A stretch of 59,966 bases of DNA from Elusimicrobiaceae bacterium (lineage in GTDB: Bacteria > Elusimicrobiota > Elusimicrobia > Elusimicrobiales > Elusimicrobiaceae), in NCBI GenBank assembly GCA_016281355.1, contig JAEEIL010000034.1, positions 1 through 59,966 of the forward strand. Direction: 5' to 3'. Position 1 is the stretch's first letter. Every line of letters starts with the position of its first letter. The notes below the pieces were generated by a model. The model was not told the origin of the DNA. It saw nothing but the letters and a program-made list of their open reading frames with translations, and ran no database searches. The translations under genes were made by a program, and so were the position numbers. Positions 1-8,791 of this stretch are shown piece by piece.

Positions 1-243
<243 letters not shown>

Positions 244-253
244 CTTTAATTAT

Positions 254-287
254 AAAAAAGGCGCTCACCACGGGCGCCTTTTTTTAT
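254..287 (+). terminator. Rho-independent terminator or attenuator between gapA and pgk
   Basis: A 7-bp stem, AAGGCGC at 258-264 with GCGCCTT at 274-280, has a 9-nt loop and is followed by seven T. It lies directly before the pgk ribosome binding site (TAGGAG), so pgk is either partly read through or has its own weak promoter. Confidence 0.8.
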
Positions 288-297
288 AGGAGATTTT

Positions 298-1500
298 ATG
301 AACTTAAACGATATTGTTAAAATTCAAGATGTAGATTTAAAAGGTAAAACCGTTTTAATGAGGGTTGATTATAACGTCCCTTTAAAAGACGGTAAAGTAG
401 ATAATCCAAAACGTATTACCGCAACTGAAAAAACCGTTAAATATCTTTTAGGGCAAGGTTGCAAACTTGTTTTAATCGCACACCTTGGCCGCCCAAAAGG
501 CAAAGTAGCACCAGAATTTTCTTTAGCACCCGTTGCACCGGAAGTCGAAAAAATTATGGGTACAAAAGTGCATTTCGGTAAAGACTGCATTGGCCCTGAA
601 GCACAAGCGGCAGTTGCAGCCGCAAAACCGGGGGAAATTGTTTTACTTGAAAATTTACGCTTTCACCCCGAAGAAGAAAAAAACGACGAAAACTTTGCAA
701 AAGAACTTGCAAAACTCGGTGATGTTTTTGTTCAAGAAGCATTCGGTACAGTTCACCGCGCACATGCTTCTACAAGTGCAATTACAAAATTTTTACCTGC
801 TGCAGCAGGTTATTTAATTCAAAAGGAAGTTGAATTCTTAGGTGGTGCTATTGAAACACCTGCCCGCCCGTTTGCTGCAATTATCGGCGGTGCAAAAGTT
901 TCCGATAAAATCATGGTCTTAAACAATTTGCTTGATAAAGTTAATGTCTTAATCGTAGGTGGCGGTATGGCATTTACTTTCAATAAAGCACTTGGCTATG
1001 AAGTTTCCAATTCCTTGCTTGAAGCTGATAAAATTGAAGAAGCCAAAAAAGTTATGGAAAAAGCAAAAGCAAAAGGCGTTAAACTTTTACTTCCTATTGA
1101 TAATGTTTGCGCTCAAGAATTTAAAGACGGTATCCCAACAGTAACCACGGAAAACCCGAATATTCCTGCCGGTTATATGGGGCTTGATATAGGGCCGAAA
1201 ACCATTAAATTATTTGAAGAAGAATTGCTTAAATGCAAAACAGTATTTTGGAATGGTCCTGTCGGTGTATTTGAAATGGAAAGTTACGCAAAAGGCAGCT
1301 TTGCCATAGCAGAAACTTTGGTTAAAATGACCGAAAACGGCGCCATTACCATTATCGGCGGCGGGGATAGTTTAAATGTCCTTAAAAAAGCTAAAATCTC
1401 AGCCAGCAAAGTTTCCCATGCTTCTACCGGTGGCGGTGCAAGTATGGAATTTGTTGAAGGTAAGGAATTACCCGGTTTAACCGCCTTACTCAAAAAATAA
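298..1500 (+). CDS. pgk: Phosphoglycerate kinase
   Basis: This 400-residue protein is full length for bacterial PGK, which transfers phosphate from 1,3-bisphosphoglycerate to ADP in glycolysis. The N-terminal domain shows the RVDYNVPL substrate loop and the AHLGRPKG motif; later come KVSDKI and, near the C-terminus, the nucleotide-binding IIGGGDS and STGGGASMEF motifs. The start follows a TAGGAG ribosome binding site with normal spacing. It lies behind gapA, as in many bacteria, and ends in its own terminator. Confidence 0.97.
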   Translation: MNLNDIVKIQDVDLKGKTVLMRVDYNVPLKDGKVDNPKRITATEKTVKYLLGQGCKLVLIAHLGRPKGKVAPEFSLAPVAPEVEKIMGTKVHFGKDCIGPEAQAAVAAAKPGEIVLLENLRFHPEEEKNDENFAKELAKLGDVFVQEAFGTVHRAHASTSAITKFLPAAAGYLIQKEVEFLGGAIETPARPFAAIIGGAKVSDKIMVLNNLLDKVNVLIVGGGMAFTFNKALGYEVSNSLLEADKIEEAKKVMEKAKAKGVKLLLPIDNVCAQEFKDGIPTVTTENPNIPAGYMGLDIGPKTIKLFEEELLKCKTVFWNGPVGVFEMESYAKGSFAIAETLVKMTENGAITIIGGGDSLNVLKKAKISASKVSHASTGGGASMEFVEGKELPGLTALLKK

Positions 1501-1520
1501 ATTTTGAGTCTTTTAATCAA

Positions 1521-1556
1521 ATATCCCCTGCTTTATAGCGGGGGGTATTTTTATTT
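1521..1556 (+). terminator. Terminator after pgk
   Basis: An 11-bp stem including G-T pairs (1521-1531 with 1538-1548, core CCCC/GGGG) is followed by a T-rich run. Confidence 0.8.
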
Positions 1557-1589
1557 CCAAAAGTCCAATATACTCTTTTGAAAATTTAG

Positions 1590-1595
1590 TATAAT
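1590..1595 (+). promoter_or_regulatory. Minus-10 box, probable leaderless start
   Basis: TATAAT ends 6 bases before the ATG at 1602, which would put transcription initiation at or next to the start codon. No ribosome binding site and no good minus-35 box is visible. Confidence 0.55.
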
Positions 1596-1601
1596 CTAAA
1601 T

Positions 1602-2897
1602 ATGAAAAATAATGCTTGGTTTTTTATTCCTTCCACATATTTTATGGAAGGCCTTCCTTATGGCGTTATAAATATATTATCTGCGATTATTTATACACGT
1701 TTAAACATCCCAAATGATGTTTTTATTTTTTGGACTTCTTGGTTATATTTACCTTGGGTTTTAAAAATGTTTTGGGCACCTTTAGTAGAAGGGAACAGCA
1801 CAAAACGTCGTTGGGTAATAAGCATGCAGTTTGCTTTGGCTTTATGTTTTTTGTTTATATCTTTGACTTTACAGGTAAATCATTTTTTCATGGCCTCGGT
1901 TATCGGTTTTTTTGTCGGAGCATTTTTATCTGCGACGCATGATATTGCTTTGGACGGTTTTTATTTACTTGCTTTAACTGAAAAAGATCAAGCATATTTT
2001 GTCGGCTGGCGTACTGTTTTTTATAGGTTTTCTTTAATCTTTATCAGCGGACCTTTAGTAGTTATGGCAGGAAAATTAGAAAAACATTTTTCAAATATCC
2101 CACGTGCTTGGACTGTTGTTTTATTAGCGGTGGCAGTTTTCTCCGTAGTACTTGCGGTCTATCATAATTTTATTTTACCTAAGCCATTATCCGATGGCCC
2201 AAAACAACAAGAAAAAAATGGCTTTGCTTTTTACGGCGATATTTTTAAAAAATATTTTACTCAGAAACAAATTGTTTATATCTTGTTGTTTATCTTCTTA
2301 TATCGCTTTGGTGATGCTTGCTTGGAAAAAGTTGTAGTTCCTTTTATGCTTAAGCCATTGGCTGAGGGGGGGCTAAATTTATCAACGGAAGCTTATGGTT
2401 GGATAAAGGGTACTTTAGGTTTAATTGCCATAATTTGCGGTAATATTTTTGGGGGATGGATACTTTCTAAATTCGGATTCAAAAAATGCCTTGTTGCATT
2501 TGCTTTATTTTTGGTTTTGCCAAACTTCTTCTATGCTTACATGGCTTATTTTCATCCCGAATTAAATACTATTACAGCTTTACTGGTATTGGAAAATTTC
2601 GGCAACGGGCTTGCTATGATGGCTTTTAGTGTATTTATCATGTATGTTTCAGATGGGGAATATAAAACCTCTTTTTATGCAATATCAACCGGCCTTATGG
2701 CACTTGGTATGATGGTTCCTAATATGCTCAGCGGTAAACTTCAAGTTATGCTTGGTTATGATAAGTTTTTCTTAATTGTCAGTATAATCAGTTTGGTTAC
2801 TTTTGCGGTTATCCCGCTTGCCTATAAAATACAGAAATTATCAAAAGCTGATGATTTTATTAAAAAAACTAAAACTACAGAGTTGATGGATAATTAA
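1602..2897 (+). CDS. AmpG/PAT-type MFS transporter
   Basis: This 431-residue protein is strongly hydrophobic, with about 12 predicted membrane spans. The N-terminal stretch (FFIPSTYFMEGLPYG, then LPWVLKMFWAPLVE) and the SATHDIALDGFY segment resemble the peptide-acetyl-CoA/AmpG branch of the major facilitator superfamily, in which AmpG imports cell-wall muropeptides for recycling. The substrate here is not established. The gene stands alone between the pgk terminator and a pilin-like gene and seems to be read from a leaderless transcript. Confidence 0.75.
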   Translation: MKNNAWFFIPSTYFMEGLPYGVINILSAIIYTRLNIPNDVFIFWTSWLYLPWVLKMFWAPLVEGNSTKRRWVISMQFALALCFLFISLTLQVNHFFMASVIGFFVGAFLSATHDIALDGFYLLALTEKDQAYFVGWRTVFYRFSLIFISGPLVVMAGKLEKHFSNIPRAWTVVLLAVAVFSVVLAVYHNFILPKPLSDGPKQQEKNGFAFYGDIFKKYFTQKQIVYILLFIFLYRFGDACLEKVVVPFMLKPLAEGGLNLSTEAYGWIKGTLGLIAIICGNIFGGWILSKFGFKKCLVAFALFLVLPNFFYAYMAYFHPELNTITALLVLENFGNGLAMMAFSVFIMYVSDGEYKTSFYAISTGLMALGMMVPNMLSGKLQVMLGYDKFFLIVSIISLVTFAVIPLAYKIQKLSKADDFIKKTKTTELMDN

Positions 2898-2949
2898 CTG
2901 TTATTTGATAAAAACGTCTAATTATGCTAAACTGTCTTAAGAGGTGCTT

Positions 2950-3435
2950 ATGAATATATTAAATAAAAAAGTAGGTTATACTTTGATGGAAGTATTAATA
3001 GTTGTTGTTGTCATTGGTATTTTGGCAACAATGGGGATGCCATTTTATAGGAATCACTTAGAACGCCAAAGAGCGGCAATAGCTATAACAAATCTAAGGA
3101 TGATTTCCGATTCAGTAGAACGTTATATGTCTTTACATGCGAATGTTGTGCCCACAAATTTCGCTTTACTTGATTTGGAGTTAGACCCTTCCCATATGAC
3201 TCAGAACAACAATCAATGGATATATTCTGAAGGTTACTTTGATTACTATATAACAAATCGAAACGGCCGTGCAACAGTATCAGCGGAAAGAAGTAATTAC
3301 GAACTAGATGGTAGCGGGGGGGAACTATGGTACATCTTAAGTATTGACCTAGATGATACTTCTAAAATAAGTTGTACTAGTGATCATGAACATCCTGATT
3401 ACTGCGAAAATACTTTGCATATATGTAATGATTAA
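2950..3435 (+). CDS. Type IV pilin-like protein (prepilin N-methylation signal)
   Basis: This 161-residue protein starts with a short basic leader followed by GYTLMEVLIVVVVIGILA, the type III (prepilin) signal. Cleavage after the Gly and a Glu at mature position 5 are expected. A hydrophobic helix of about 20 residues and an amphipathic stretch (YRNHLERQRAA) follow. The C-terminal part is polar and has three Cys in the last 25 residues, which could form a disulfide. I chose ATG 2950 because GAGGTG at 2941-2946 is its ribosome binding site; the in-frame GTG at 2944 lies inside it. Whether it is a major pilin, a minor pilin or a type II secretion pseudopilin cannot be told. Confidence 0.85.
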   Translation: MNILNKKVGYTLMEVLIVVVVIGILATMGMPFYRNHLERQRAAIAITNLRMISDSVERYMSLHANVVPTNFALLDLELDPSHMTQNNNQWIYSEGYFDYYITNRNGRATVSAERSNYELDGSGGELWYILSIDLDDTSKISCTSDHEHPDYCENTLHICND

Positions 3436-3446
3436 AACGGTTTACT

Positions 3447-4049
3447 ATGGAATTGATTTCTAGTTATATTATAACTTTAATTTTGGTTATGGACCCTTTT
3501 GGTAATATACCGCTTTTTATTACCGCTTTAAAAAGAGTCCCAACTGAAAGACGCACAAAAGTTCTCCTTAGGGAACTTATGATTGCTTTGTTTATAATGA
3601 TGGTTTTTTTATTTACCGGTGCAAAGCTTCTTTCTTGGCTTGGTATAGCAAAATATTCTTTAGGTGTTTCAGGCGGCATAGTTTTGTTTATAATGTCCAT
3701 AAAACTTGTTTTTAATTCTTCTATGGAGGAGCAAGCCCAAATAAACCAAAAAGATGAAGAGCCTTTTTTAGTTCCTTTGGCAATTCCGCTTATTGCAGGG
3801 CCGGCAAGTTTGAGCATGCTTTTGATTTTATCTGCTGGTGCACCTTCCAAGATTTGGTATTTATTTGCAGCTGTTTTGATTGCATCTGTATTAAACGGCT
3901 TAGTTTTATTATTATCGTTCCCCATAAGTAATTTACTTGGCAAACGCGGTATAATTGCTCTAGAAAGATTAACCGGTTTGTTAATGGTCCTAATTTCCGT
4001 AAACATGATGATGGGCGGTATTTCCGAATTCGTGAAATCTCTGTCTTAA
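3447..4049 (+). CDS. MarC family integral membrane protein
   Basis: This 200-residue protein has six hydrophobic segments. The N-terminal ILVMDPFGNIPLF motif and the internal IPLIAGPASLSMLLIL segment are hallmarks of the MarC/UPF0056 family, inner-membrane proteins of unsettled function. It begins 11 bases after the pilin-like gene and lies 13 bases before the ClC gene, so it is probably part of a run from 2950 to 7226. No clear ribosome binding site precedes its ATG. Confidence 0.85.
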   Translation: MELISSYIITLILVMDPFGNIPLFITALKRVPTERRTKVLLRELMIALFIMMVFLFTGAKLLSWLGIAKYSLGVSGGIVLFIMSIKLVFNSSMEEQAQINQKDEEPFLVPLAIPLIAGPASLSMLLILSAGAPSKIWYLFAAVLIASVLNGLVLLLSFPISNLLGKRGIIALERLTGLLMVLISVNMMMGGISEFVKSLS

Positions 4050-4062
4050 ATCAGAGGTGTAA

Positions 4063-5508
4063 ATGAAACGAATAGCAATTTTACAACGTAAGATAACCTT
4101 CTTAAATATTCTTAAGTGGTTTTTACTTTCACTTTTGATAGGTACAATAGTGGGTATCTGTAACGCAATGTTTTTAAAATTGCTTGAATTTTCTATAGGT
4201 TTCACAAATCAATTTGAGTATTACTTTTTAGTTCTTCCTTTTGCTTTGTATATCGTTAATAAACTTGCAAAAATATCACCGGAAGATAATGACTATTCGA
4301 CAAATCAGGCTATTGCTTCAATAAATGAAAGAAAAAGCGTTTCTATAGTATCTTCAATAAAAGCTTTCTTCTTACCTATAATTACAATTGCTTGCGGCGG
4401 AAGTGCAGGTAAAGAATCCCCTTGCGCTGATGTCGGTGCAGGGGTTGCAAGTACTTGTGCAAAATTATTTTCTTTTAATAAACAAGAACGCCGTAAACTT
4501 ATGATTTGCGGTGTAAGTGCCGGGTTTGCAGGGGTTTTCGGTGTGCCAATATCCGGGGCATTATTCGGGCTTGAAGTTTTAAGTGTCGGTACTGTTTTTT
4601 ATGAAGTTATGTTCCCTGCTTTTATTGCAGGGATAACTTCCTTCCAGGTAACTCATGCACTTGGGGTTAATTATATTTATCATCCGCTTAATCTGCAGGC
4701 TATTTCTTTAGACGGTTCATTGTTTGTAGTTGTTCTTGCCGGCTTATTTTTTGGTGTTATTGCCCTTATTTTAATTGAGGTAATAAAATTAAGTAATATC
4801 ATAATGAGATACGTAGGTTCAAAAACCAATATGTTTATTCGTTGCTTTGTTGCCTCAAGCGTAGTCATATTAATAGGGCTTTTAACTTCTCCGGATTATC
4901 TTGGGCTTACCATGAACAGAATAGATATTATTTTAAGCGGCGGCAAAGGGGCAAATTTAGGTTTTTTAATTAAAATCTTGGCAACGGCTTTCACTTTTGC
5001 CGGCGGTGGTGTCGGCGGTCTTGTAACACCTGTATTTTTTATAGGTGCTAATTCCGGTTACTTTTTCGCAAATTTAATTGGTTTAAATACCTCTACTTTT
5101 GCCGCACTTGGTCTTGTTAGCGTTTTGGCAGGGGCAGCAAATACCCCGCTTGCTGCAAGCATTATGGCAATAGAACTTTTCGGTGCTTCTATTGCACCCT
5201 ATGCTGCGGTATCTTGCATAGTCAGTTTCTTGGTTACAGGAAGGCGTTCAATATACCCTAAACAAGAATTTACCTTTGATAAAAGTCTTGTTGAAGATGA
5301 TACCAATGATCCGTTAGATTCTTATACACCTGAACAGCTTGAAAAAGCTTTAGTAAAGAAAAATTTTATTTTACAGTCTATCCGTCACCTAATTCCTAAC
5401 AGTTTAAATAAAAAGGAAATAGATGAGATAGTCATAAAATCTAAACAAGACAAAAAAGATTTTAAAATTTTGAAACATTTATTCCCTGACTTTAAAGATA
5501 AAAAATAA
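4063..5508 (+). CDS. ClC-family chloride channel or antiporter, divergent selectivity filter
   Basis: This 481-residue polytopic protein carries two ClC filter-region motifs: CGGSAGKESPCADVGAG, which matches GKEGP and keeps the gating Glu, and GGGVGGLVTPVFFIG, which matches GxFxP. The first canonical filter motif GSGIP is not recognisable; the corresponding stretch reads DYSTNQAIASIN. The C-terminal 60 residues are charged and show no clear CBS pair. The start follows GAGGTG at good spacing. Transport of chloride, fluoride or another anion is possible and cannot be chosen from sequence alone. Confidence 0.8.
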   Translation: MKRIAILQRKITFLNILKWFLLSLLIGTIVGICNAMFLKLLEFSIGFTNQFEYYFLVLPFALYIVNKLAKISPEDNDYSTNQAIASINERKSVSIVSSIKAFFLPIITIACGGSAGKESPCADVGAGVASTCAKLFSFNKQERRKLMICGVSAGFAGVFGVPISGALFGLEVLSVGTVFYEVMFPAFIAGITSFQVTHALGVNYIYHPLNLQAISLDGSLFVVVLAGLFFGVIALILIEVIKLSNIIMRYVGSKTNMFIRCFVASSVVILIGLLTSPDYLGLTMNRIDIILSGGKGANLGFLIKILATAFTFAGGGVGGLVTPVFFIGANSGYFFANLIGLNTSTFAALGLVSVLAGAANTPLAASIMAIELFGASIAPYAAVSCIVSFLVTGRRSIYPKQEFTFDKSLVEDDTNDPLDSYTPEQLEKALVKKNFILQSIRHLIPNSLNKKEIDEIVIKSKQDKKDFKILKHLFPDFKDKK

Positions 5509-5523
5509 TTTTCAGTGTATTTT

Positions 5524-6267
5524 ATGAAAAAATTATTTCTTGTTTATTTGTTTTGTCTGCTTGCACCCTTCGTTTTAGGTGAAGAGTTTTTTGTTTCTAA
5601 ACCTAATGAGAAAGAAGGTAAATATTGCCAGGCTGTACAAGTAGCAAATACTTGGTTTTTGACTGCCGCACATTGTGTGGCAGATATTTGCAATGATGCC
5701 TGCGAAATTGAAATGAATATTCACAGTAATATTATAAAGACCTCTGAAAAAAATGTTTTTTGGCTTAATAGTAAGCGTATCGGAAATTCTTCCTATGATA
5801 TTGCTTTAATAAATTTTGACAGTGCAAAAACATCCCCTGACTTTAAGGAACATCAAATTCTTATTGTAGATAATTCCATAAATATTTCCGAACCTAAGAT
5901 CTTAAATAGGAGTTTAAATATTCCTTTTAACATTAGGGGAAATGTAGGGGAAATTTTATCTATAAATGATGTTTTTTACGGCCCTAAAAGCAGAATAATT
6001 TTTACCAAAGATTTAGGTATATTTCACGGTTTATCCGGGGCAGGAGTTTTTACAAACAAAGGGGAACTTATTGCCGTAACTTCCGCTGTTGCAGGAAGGG
6101 GGAGTGAAGCACGTTTTTCCGTATTTTCCGTATTTGATGAAAAGGTAAAAAGTTTTTTAAAACAAAGAATACCATCCCTTTATTTTAAACATTTAAGTTC
6201 TAAAGATTTTAAGGATGCAGATACTTCTGATAAAGAAATTTTAATTTCCTTGGATAATAACAAATGA
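5524..6267 (+). CDS. Exported trypsin-like serine protease, copy 1
   Basis: ATG 5524 begins a clear Sec signal peptide (MKKLFLVYLFCLLAPFVLG); a GTG nine bases earlier would only add three residues. The catalytic triad of family S1 can be placed: His50 in WFLTAAHCV, Asp92 in YDIALINFD and Ser171 in GLSGAG. The usual GDSGG is therefore GLSGA, so the Asp before the nucleophile is absent. Total length is 247 residues. It is followed, with a 4-base overlap, by a paralogue. It probably acts in the periplasm or outside the cell; its substrate is unknown. Confidence 0.8.
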   Translation: MKKLFLVYLFCLLAPFVLGEEFFVSKPNEKEGKYCQAVQVANTWFLTAAHCVADICNDACEIEMNIHSNIIKTSEKNVFWLNSKRIGNSSYDIALINFDSAKTSPDFKEHQILIVDNSINISEPKILNRSLNIPFNIRGNVGEILSINDVFYGPKSRIIFTKDLGIFHGLSGAGVFTNKGELIAVTSAVAGRGSEARFSVFSVFDEKVKSFLKQRIPSLYFKHLSSKDFKDADTSDKEILISLDNNK

Positions 6268-7226
6268 GAATAAAGATATTACTATTTATTTTATTTATTT
6301 CACTGATTGCATTGGTGCAAGCAGAGGTAAGTTTTGTAAGTGTAAGTAATGAAAAGAGTTATGACTCAGTTAAAGATTTCACTAATACTTATGAAATAAA
6401 TTTCAACAAACACGGTTCACAGGATGTAGTCAAATGTCAAGCTGTACGTCTTGCCAAAAATTGGTTTATAACAGCAGCCCATTGTGTAAAAGCCCCTTGC
6501 GAAGATGGGGCATGCAGTTTTCAAGCCAGGCTAATGGTCGGCCGTAATTATGAAGCTGATTTTACCACTACTCAAGGTAAAAAATTCAGCAAGAAAATAT
6601 TTAATTTTTCTAAAACGAAATTAGAAGCTAAAGATATACTTTATGATATTGCATTAATTTATTTCGATCCTAAAGAAACAAAAACCGTTTTTAAAGATCC
6701 GGCGGGCCGACGTTACATAAATGAAGCCGAATTTTTACGTCGTATACCAAACAGATCTGTTTATTTACGCGCTATCAATGGAACTCATTTACCTACAATA
6801 TTAGTCATGACCACCAAAAAACCTGTGGTATTAAAAAGAGATTTATCAATTGTTTCAATTTGGAGCGGTAAAAAAGAACTTTTAAAGAATTCTGATGCAC
6901 CTGTGTTTTACTCTCCTAAACTTTCTAATATAATTACAAAGAATTTTGGTGTAATACAAGGTATTTCAGGATCCGGTGTAATGACAAATACCGGGGAACT
7001 TTTAGGTATAGTTTCAGCCAAAGCAGAGCTAAATTCTTCCCGCTTATCTTCACCTATACCTTTAGTTTATATCGCACCGTTTGATAAAGAAATTATGGAC
7101 TTTATTTTACAACATATTCCCAGTGTTTCTTATATAGAAGCCGATAAAAAATTTTACCGTGCTCTAAATGAAAAAGAAGAAAAGGATCTCGGTATAATTG
7201 AAAAAGTCAAATTTAATTTACAATAA
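6264..7226 (+). CDS. Exported trypsin-like serine protease, copy 2
   Basis: This 320-residue protein overlaps the previous gene by ATGA, so the two are translationally coupled. It has a signal peptide (residues 1 to about 20, ending ALVQA), His73 in WFITAAHCV, Asp128 in YDIALIYFD and Ser235 in GISGSG. It resembles copy 1 but has a longer insert of about 60 residues between Asp and Ser. As in copy 1, the residue before the nucleophilic Ser is not Asp. The pair looks like a local duplication. Confidence 0.8.
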   Translation: MRIKILLFILFISLIALVQAEVSFVSVSNEKSYDSVKDFTNTYEINFNKHGSQDVVKCQAVRLAKNWFITAAHCVKAPCEDGACSFQARLMVGRNYEADFTTTQGKKFSKKIFNFSKTKLEAKDILYDIALIYFDPKETKTVFKDPAGRRYINEAEFLRRIPNRSVYLRAINGTHLPTILVMTTKKPVVLKRDLSIVSIWSGKKELLKNSDAPVFYSPKLSNIITKNFGVIQGISGSGVMTNTGELLGIVSAKAELNSSRLSSPIPLVYIAPFDKEIMDFILQHIPSVSYIEADKKFYRALNEKEEKDLGIIEKVKFNLQ

Positions 7227-7253
7227 GTTTTACAAACTTACCTCAAAAAATAG

Positions 7254-7259
7254 TATAAT
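7254..7259 (+). promoter_or_regulatory. Minus-10 box of secG
   Basis: TATAAT stands 25 bases before the secG ATG. TTACAA at 7229-7234 is a possible minus-35 box with a long 19-bp spacer. A strong AAAGGAG ribosome binding site follows. Confidence 0.5.
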
Positions 7260-7284
7260 AAATATTATTTAAAGGAGATTTTAA

Positions 7285-7578
7285 ATGTATAATTTACTCT
7301 TAATTGCACAATGGATTTTATGTATCCTATTGATTTTATTAGTTTTAATGCAAAACGGTAAAGGTTCCAGTGCCGGTATCTTCGGTAATTCAAATAGTGA
7401 CAGCGTATTTTCAAGCCCTACCGCAGCAACTTTTGTTACTAAATTAACAGCAATTATCGCAGTGCTTATTATGATCGTTTCTATTGCATTAACCGTTTTG
7501 GTTTCTAAACGTGGTATGGAAAGCGTTGTAGATTTACAAGTACCCGTTGCCACACAACCTGCAGATCAAACAAAATAA
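7285..7578 (+). CDS. secG: Preprotein translocase subunit SecG
   Basis: This 97-residue protein has two membrane helices (about residues 3-20 and 50-72). Between them lies the conserved cytoplasmic loop with VLMQNGKGSSAG and the FGNSNSDSVFSSPT segment, the SecG signature. SecG assists SecYEG-mediated export across the inner membrane. It starts behind a good ribosome binding site and stands alone between a TATAAT box and a terminator hairpin. Confidence 0.93.
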   Translation: MYNLLLIAQWILCILLILLVLMQNGKGSSAGIFGNSNSDSVFSSPTAATFVTKLTAIIAVLIMIVSIALTVLVSKRGMESVVDLQVPVATQPADQTK

Positions 7579-7600
7579 TTCATAATTTTCTCTGCATATT

Positions 7601-7628
7601 AAGCCCTTCGCTTATTTGCGAAGGGCTT
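7601..7628 (+). terminator. Terminator hairpin after secG
   Basis: A perfect 11-bp stem (AAGCCCTTCGC with GCGAAGGGCTT) has a 6-nt loop. The following T tract is weak, and the right arm overlaps the minus-35 box of the next promoter. Confidence 0.7.
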
Positions 7629-7655
7629 GACAATTTATATGTTTACTATTAAAAT
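7627..7655 (+). promoter_or_regulatory. Sigma70-type promoter for the gene at 7683
   Basis: A consensus TTGACA at 7627-7632 is followed by a 17-bp spacer and TAAAAT at 7650-7655. Initiation near 7662 would leave a 20-nt leader carrying GGAAAG. Confidence 0.75.
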
Positions 7656-7682
7656 ATTTTTATAGTATATTGGAAAGAATAT

Positions 7683-8678
7683 ATGAAAAAAACTATATTA
7701 CTCTTATTTTTGAGTTCAGTACTTAGTTTGGGTGTTTATGCGCAATCACCTGCAAACGGTGATCTTATTTTAGATGCGAAAAATAAAATATATCGATATT
7801 ACGGTAAAGAAAGTTTTGAAGAACCTGAGTGGATAAGAGTTAAAAATTTTTTAAATTGGCTGGATGAAAACGAAATTTCTCTGAATAAACGTTTTCGTGA
7901 AGCATACCCCGGCACCAATACCGAAAATTCGGAAAAGTTATTTTTTGCCTTTTTAGGGGCGAATTATGTGTCACAAAAACTTATAAATAAGAAGTTTGAT
8001 TTACCAATCCAAATTTCAAGGGAAGGATGCTATGCCGATCAAGTGCATATCTGTATAGAACCGTATAACTATATGGAAGTCTTAAATGTGGCTATACATG
8101 AAGCTGCGCATATTTTGCCGGCCATTATCAACAAAGACATTCAGCCTTATGATATTTTATCTGAAGAAATAACCACCTTTGCTCAACTTAAATATGCCTT
8201 ACCTTTAAAGTCAGGCAAAATTGTTCACGGTACAAAAGCATTTTTTATTTATTCAGATAAAGAAACCAATAGACTAAAAATAAACGATATAAAAGGGGAA
8301 TATGCTGATATTGTATATTCCGCAGTTAATTATTCCGATTTTAATGAAAGTACGATTTTGAACAAGAAAATTCGTAAATCCCGTTCTGTGTATAAAATAT
8401 TGCAAATAATTTTTAACGGTATAGATAATAATTATTTAGGCAAAAATTACATATTAAATGACGACGAAATTTACTATTTGCAAAACCCTGTTTTCCAAGA
8501 CACAAAAAAAGACATGGAAAACAGTTTGTCCCCCAAGGTATTAGGATATAATTATTCAAAGGGATATTTACAAAAAATCTTTTTAGATAATGAAGAGGAA
8601 ATATTATCTTCATTTGTAAAAAATTTAAGAAAACACGCTGATAAAAACATTCCTCCCGTTCCGAAAGGATATATTTAA
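7683..8678 (+). CDS. Exported putative zinc metallopeptidase (HEAAH)
   Basis: This 331-residue protein has a Sec signal peptide of about 20 residues ending VYA-Q. It carries HEAAH at residues 139-143, with acidic residues E161 and E162 lying 18 and 19 residues after the second His, the spacing of gluzincin zinc peptidases (HExxH plus a distal Glu). Beyond this motif I do not recognise a family. Two Cys upstream (116 and 124) may form a disulfide. The gene has its own promoter and terminator. If it is a peptidase it acts in the periplasm. Confidence 0.6.
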   Translation: MKKTILLLFLSSVLSLGVYAQSPANGDLILDAKNKIYRYYGKESFEEPEWIRVKNFLNWLDENEISLNKRFREAYPGTNTENSEKLFFAFLGANYVSQKLINKKFDLPIQISREGCYADQVHICIEPYNYMEVLNVAIHEAAHILPAIINKDIQPYDILSEEITTFAQLKYALPLKSGKIVHGTKAFFIYSDKETNRLKINDIKGEYADIVYSAVNYSDFNESTILNKKIRKSRSVYKILQIIFNGIDNNYLGKNYILNDDEIYYLQNPVFQDTKKDMENSLSPKVLGYNYSKGYLQKIFLDNEEEILSSFVKNLRKHADKNIPPVPKGYI

Positions 8679-8696
8679 GCCCACTTAATATTATTT

Positions 8697-8731
8697 TAAA
8701 AACCCTCTCTATAGATTCAGAGAGGGTTTTT
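8697..8731 (+). terminator. Terminator after the HEAAH gene
   Basis: A perfect 10-bp stem (AACCCTCTCT at 8701-8710 with AGAGAGGGTT at 8719-8728) is followed by a short T run. Confidence 0.85.
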
Positions 8732-8753
8732 GTTAAACATTAAATGTTTAACA
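8731..8753. promoter_or_regulatory. Perfect 23-bp palindrome, likely operator of the SprA-like gene
   Basis: TGTTAAACATT at 8731-8741 and AATGTTTAACA at 8743-8753 are perfect inverted 11-mers around a single A. The right arm covers the candidate minus-35 box of the SprA-like gene, the position expected for a dimeric repressor. Confidence 0.6.
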
Positions 8754-8776
8754 TATCCCGCGCATAATTTTATATT
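8748..8776 (+). promoter_or_regulatory. Promoter of the SprA-like gene
   Basis: TTAACA at 8748-8753, a 17-bp spacer and TATATT at 8771-8776 predict initiation near 8783, leaving a leader of about nine bases without a ribosome binding site before ATG 8792. Confidence 0.55.
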
Positions 8777-8791
8777 ATATATATATGCACT

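Noticed and set aside
3464-4006. 180-codon open frame antisense to marC
   Set aside because: It mirrors a conserved membrane protein, has no ribosome binding site and its composition is the complement of marC codons.
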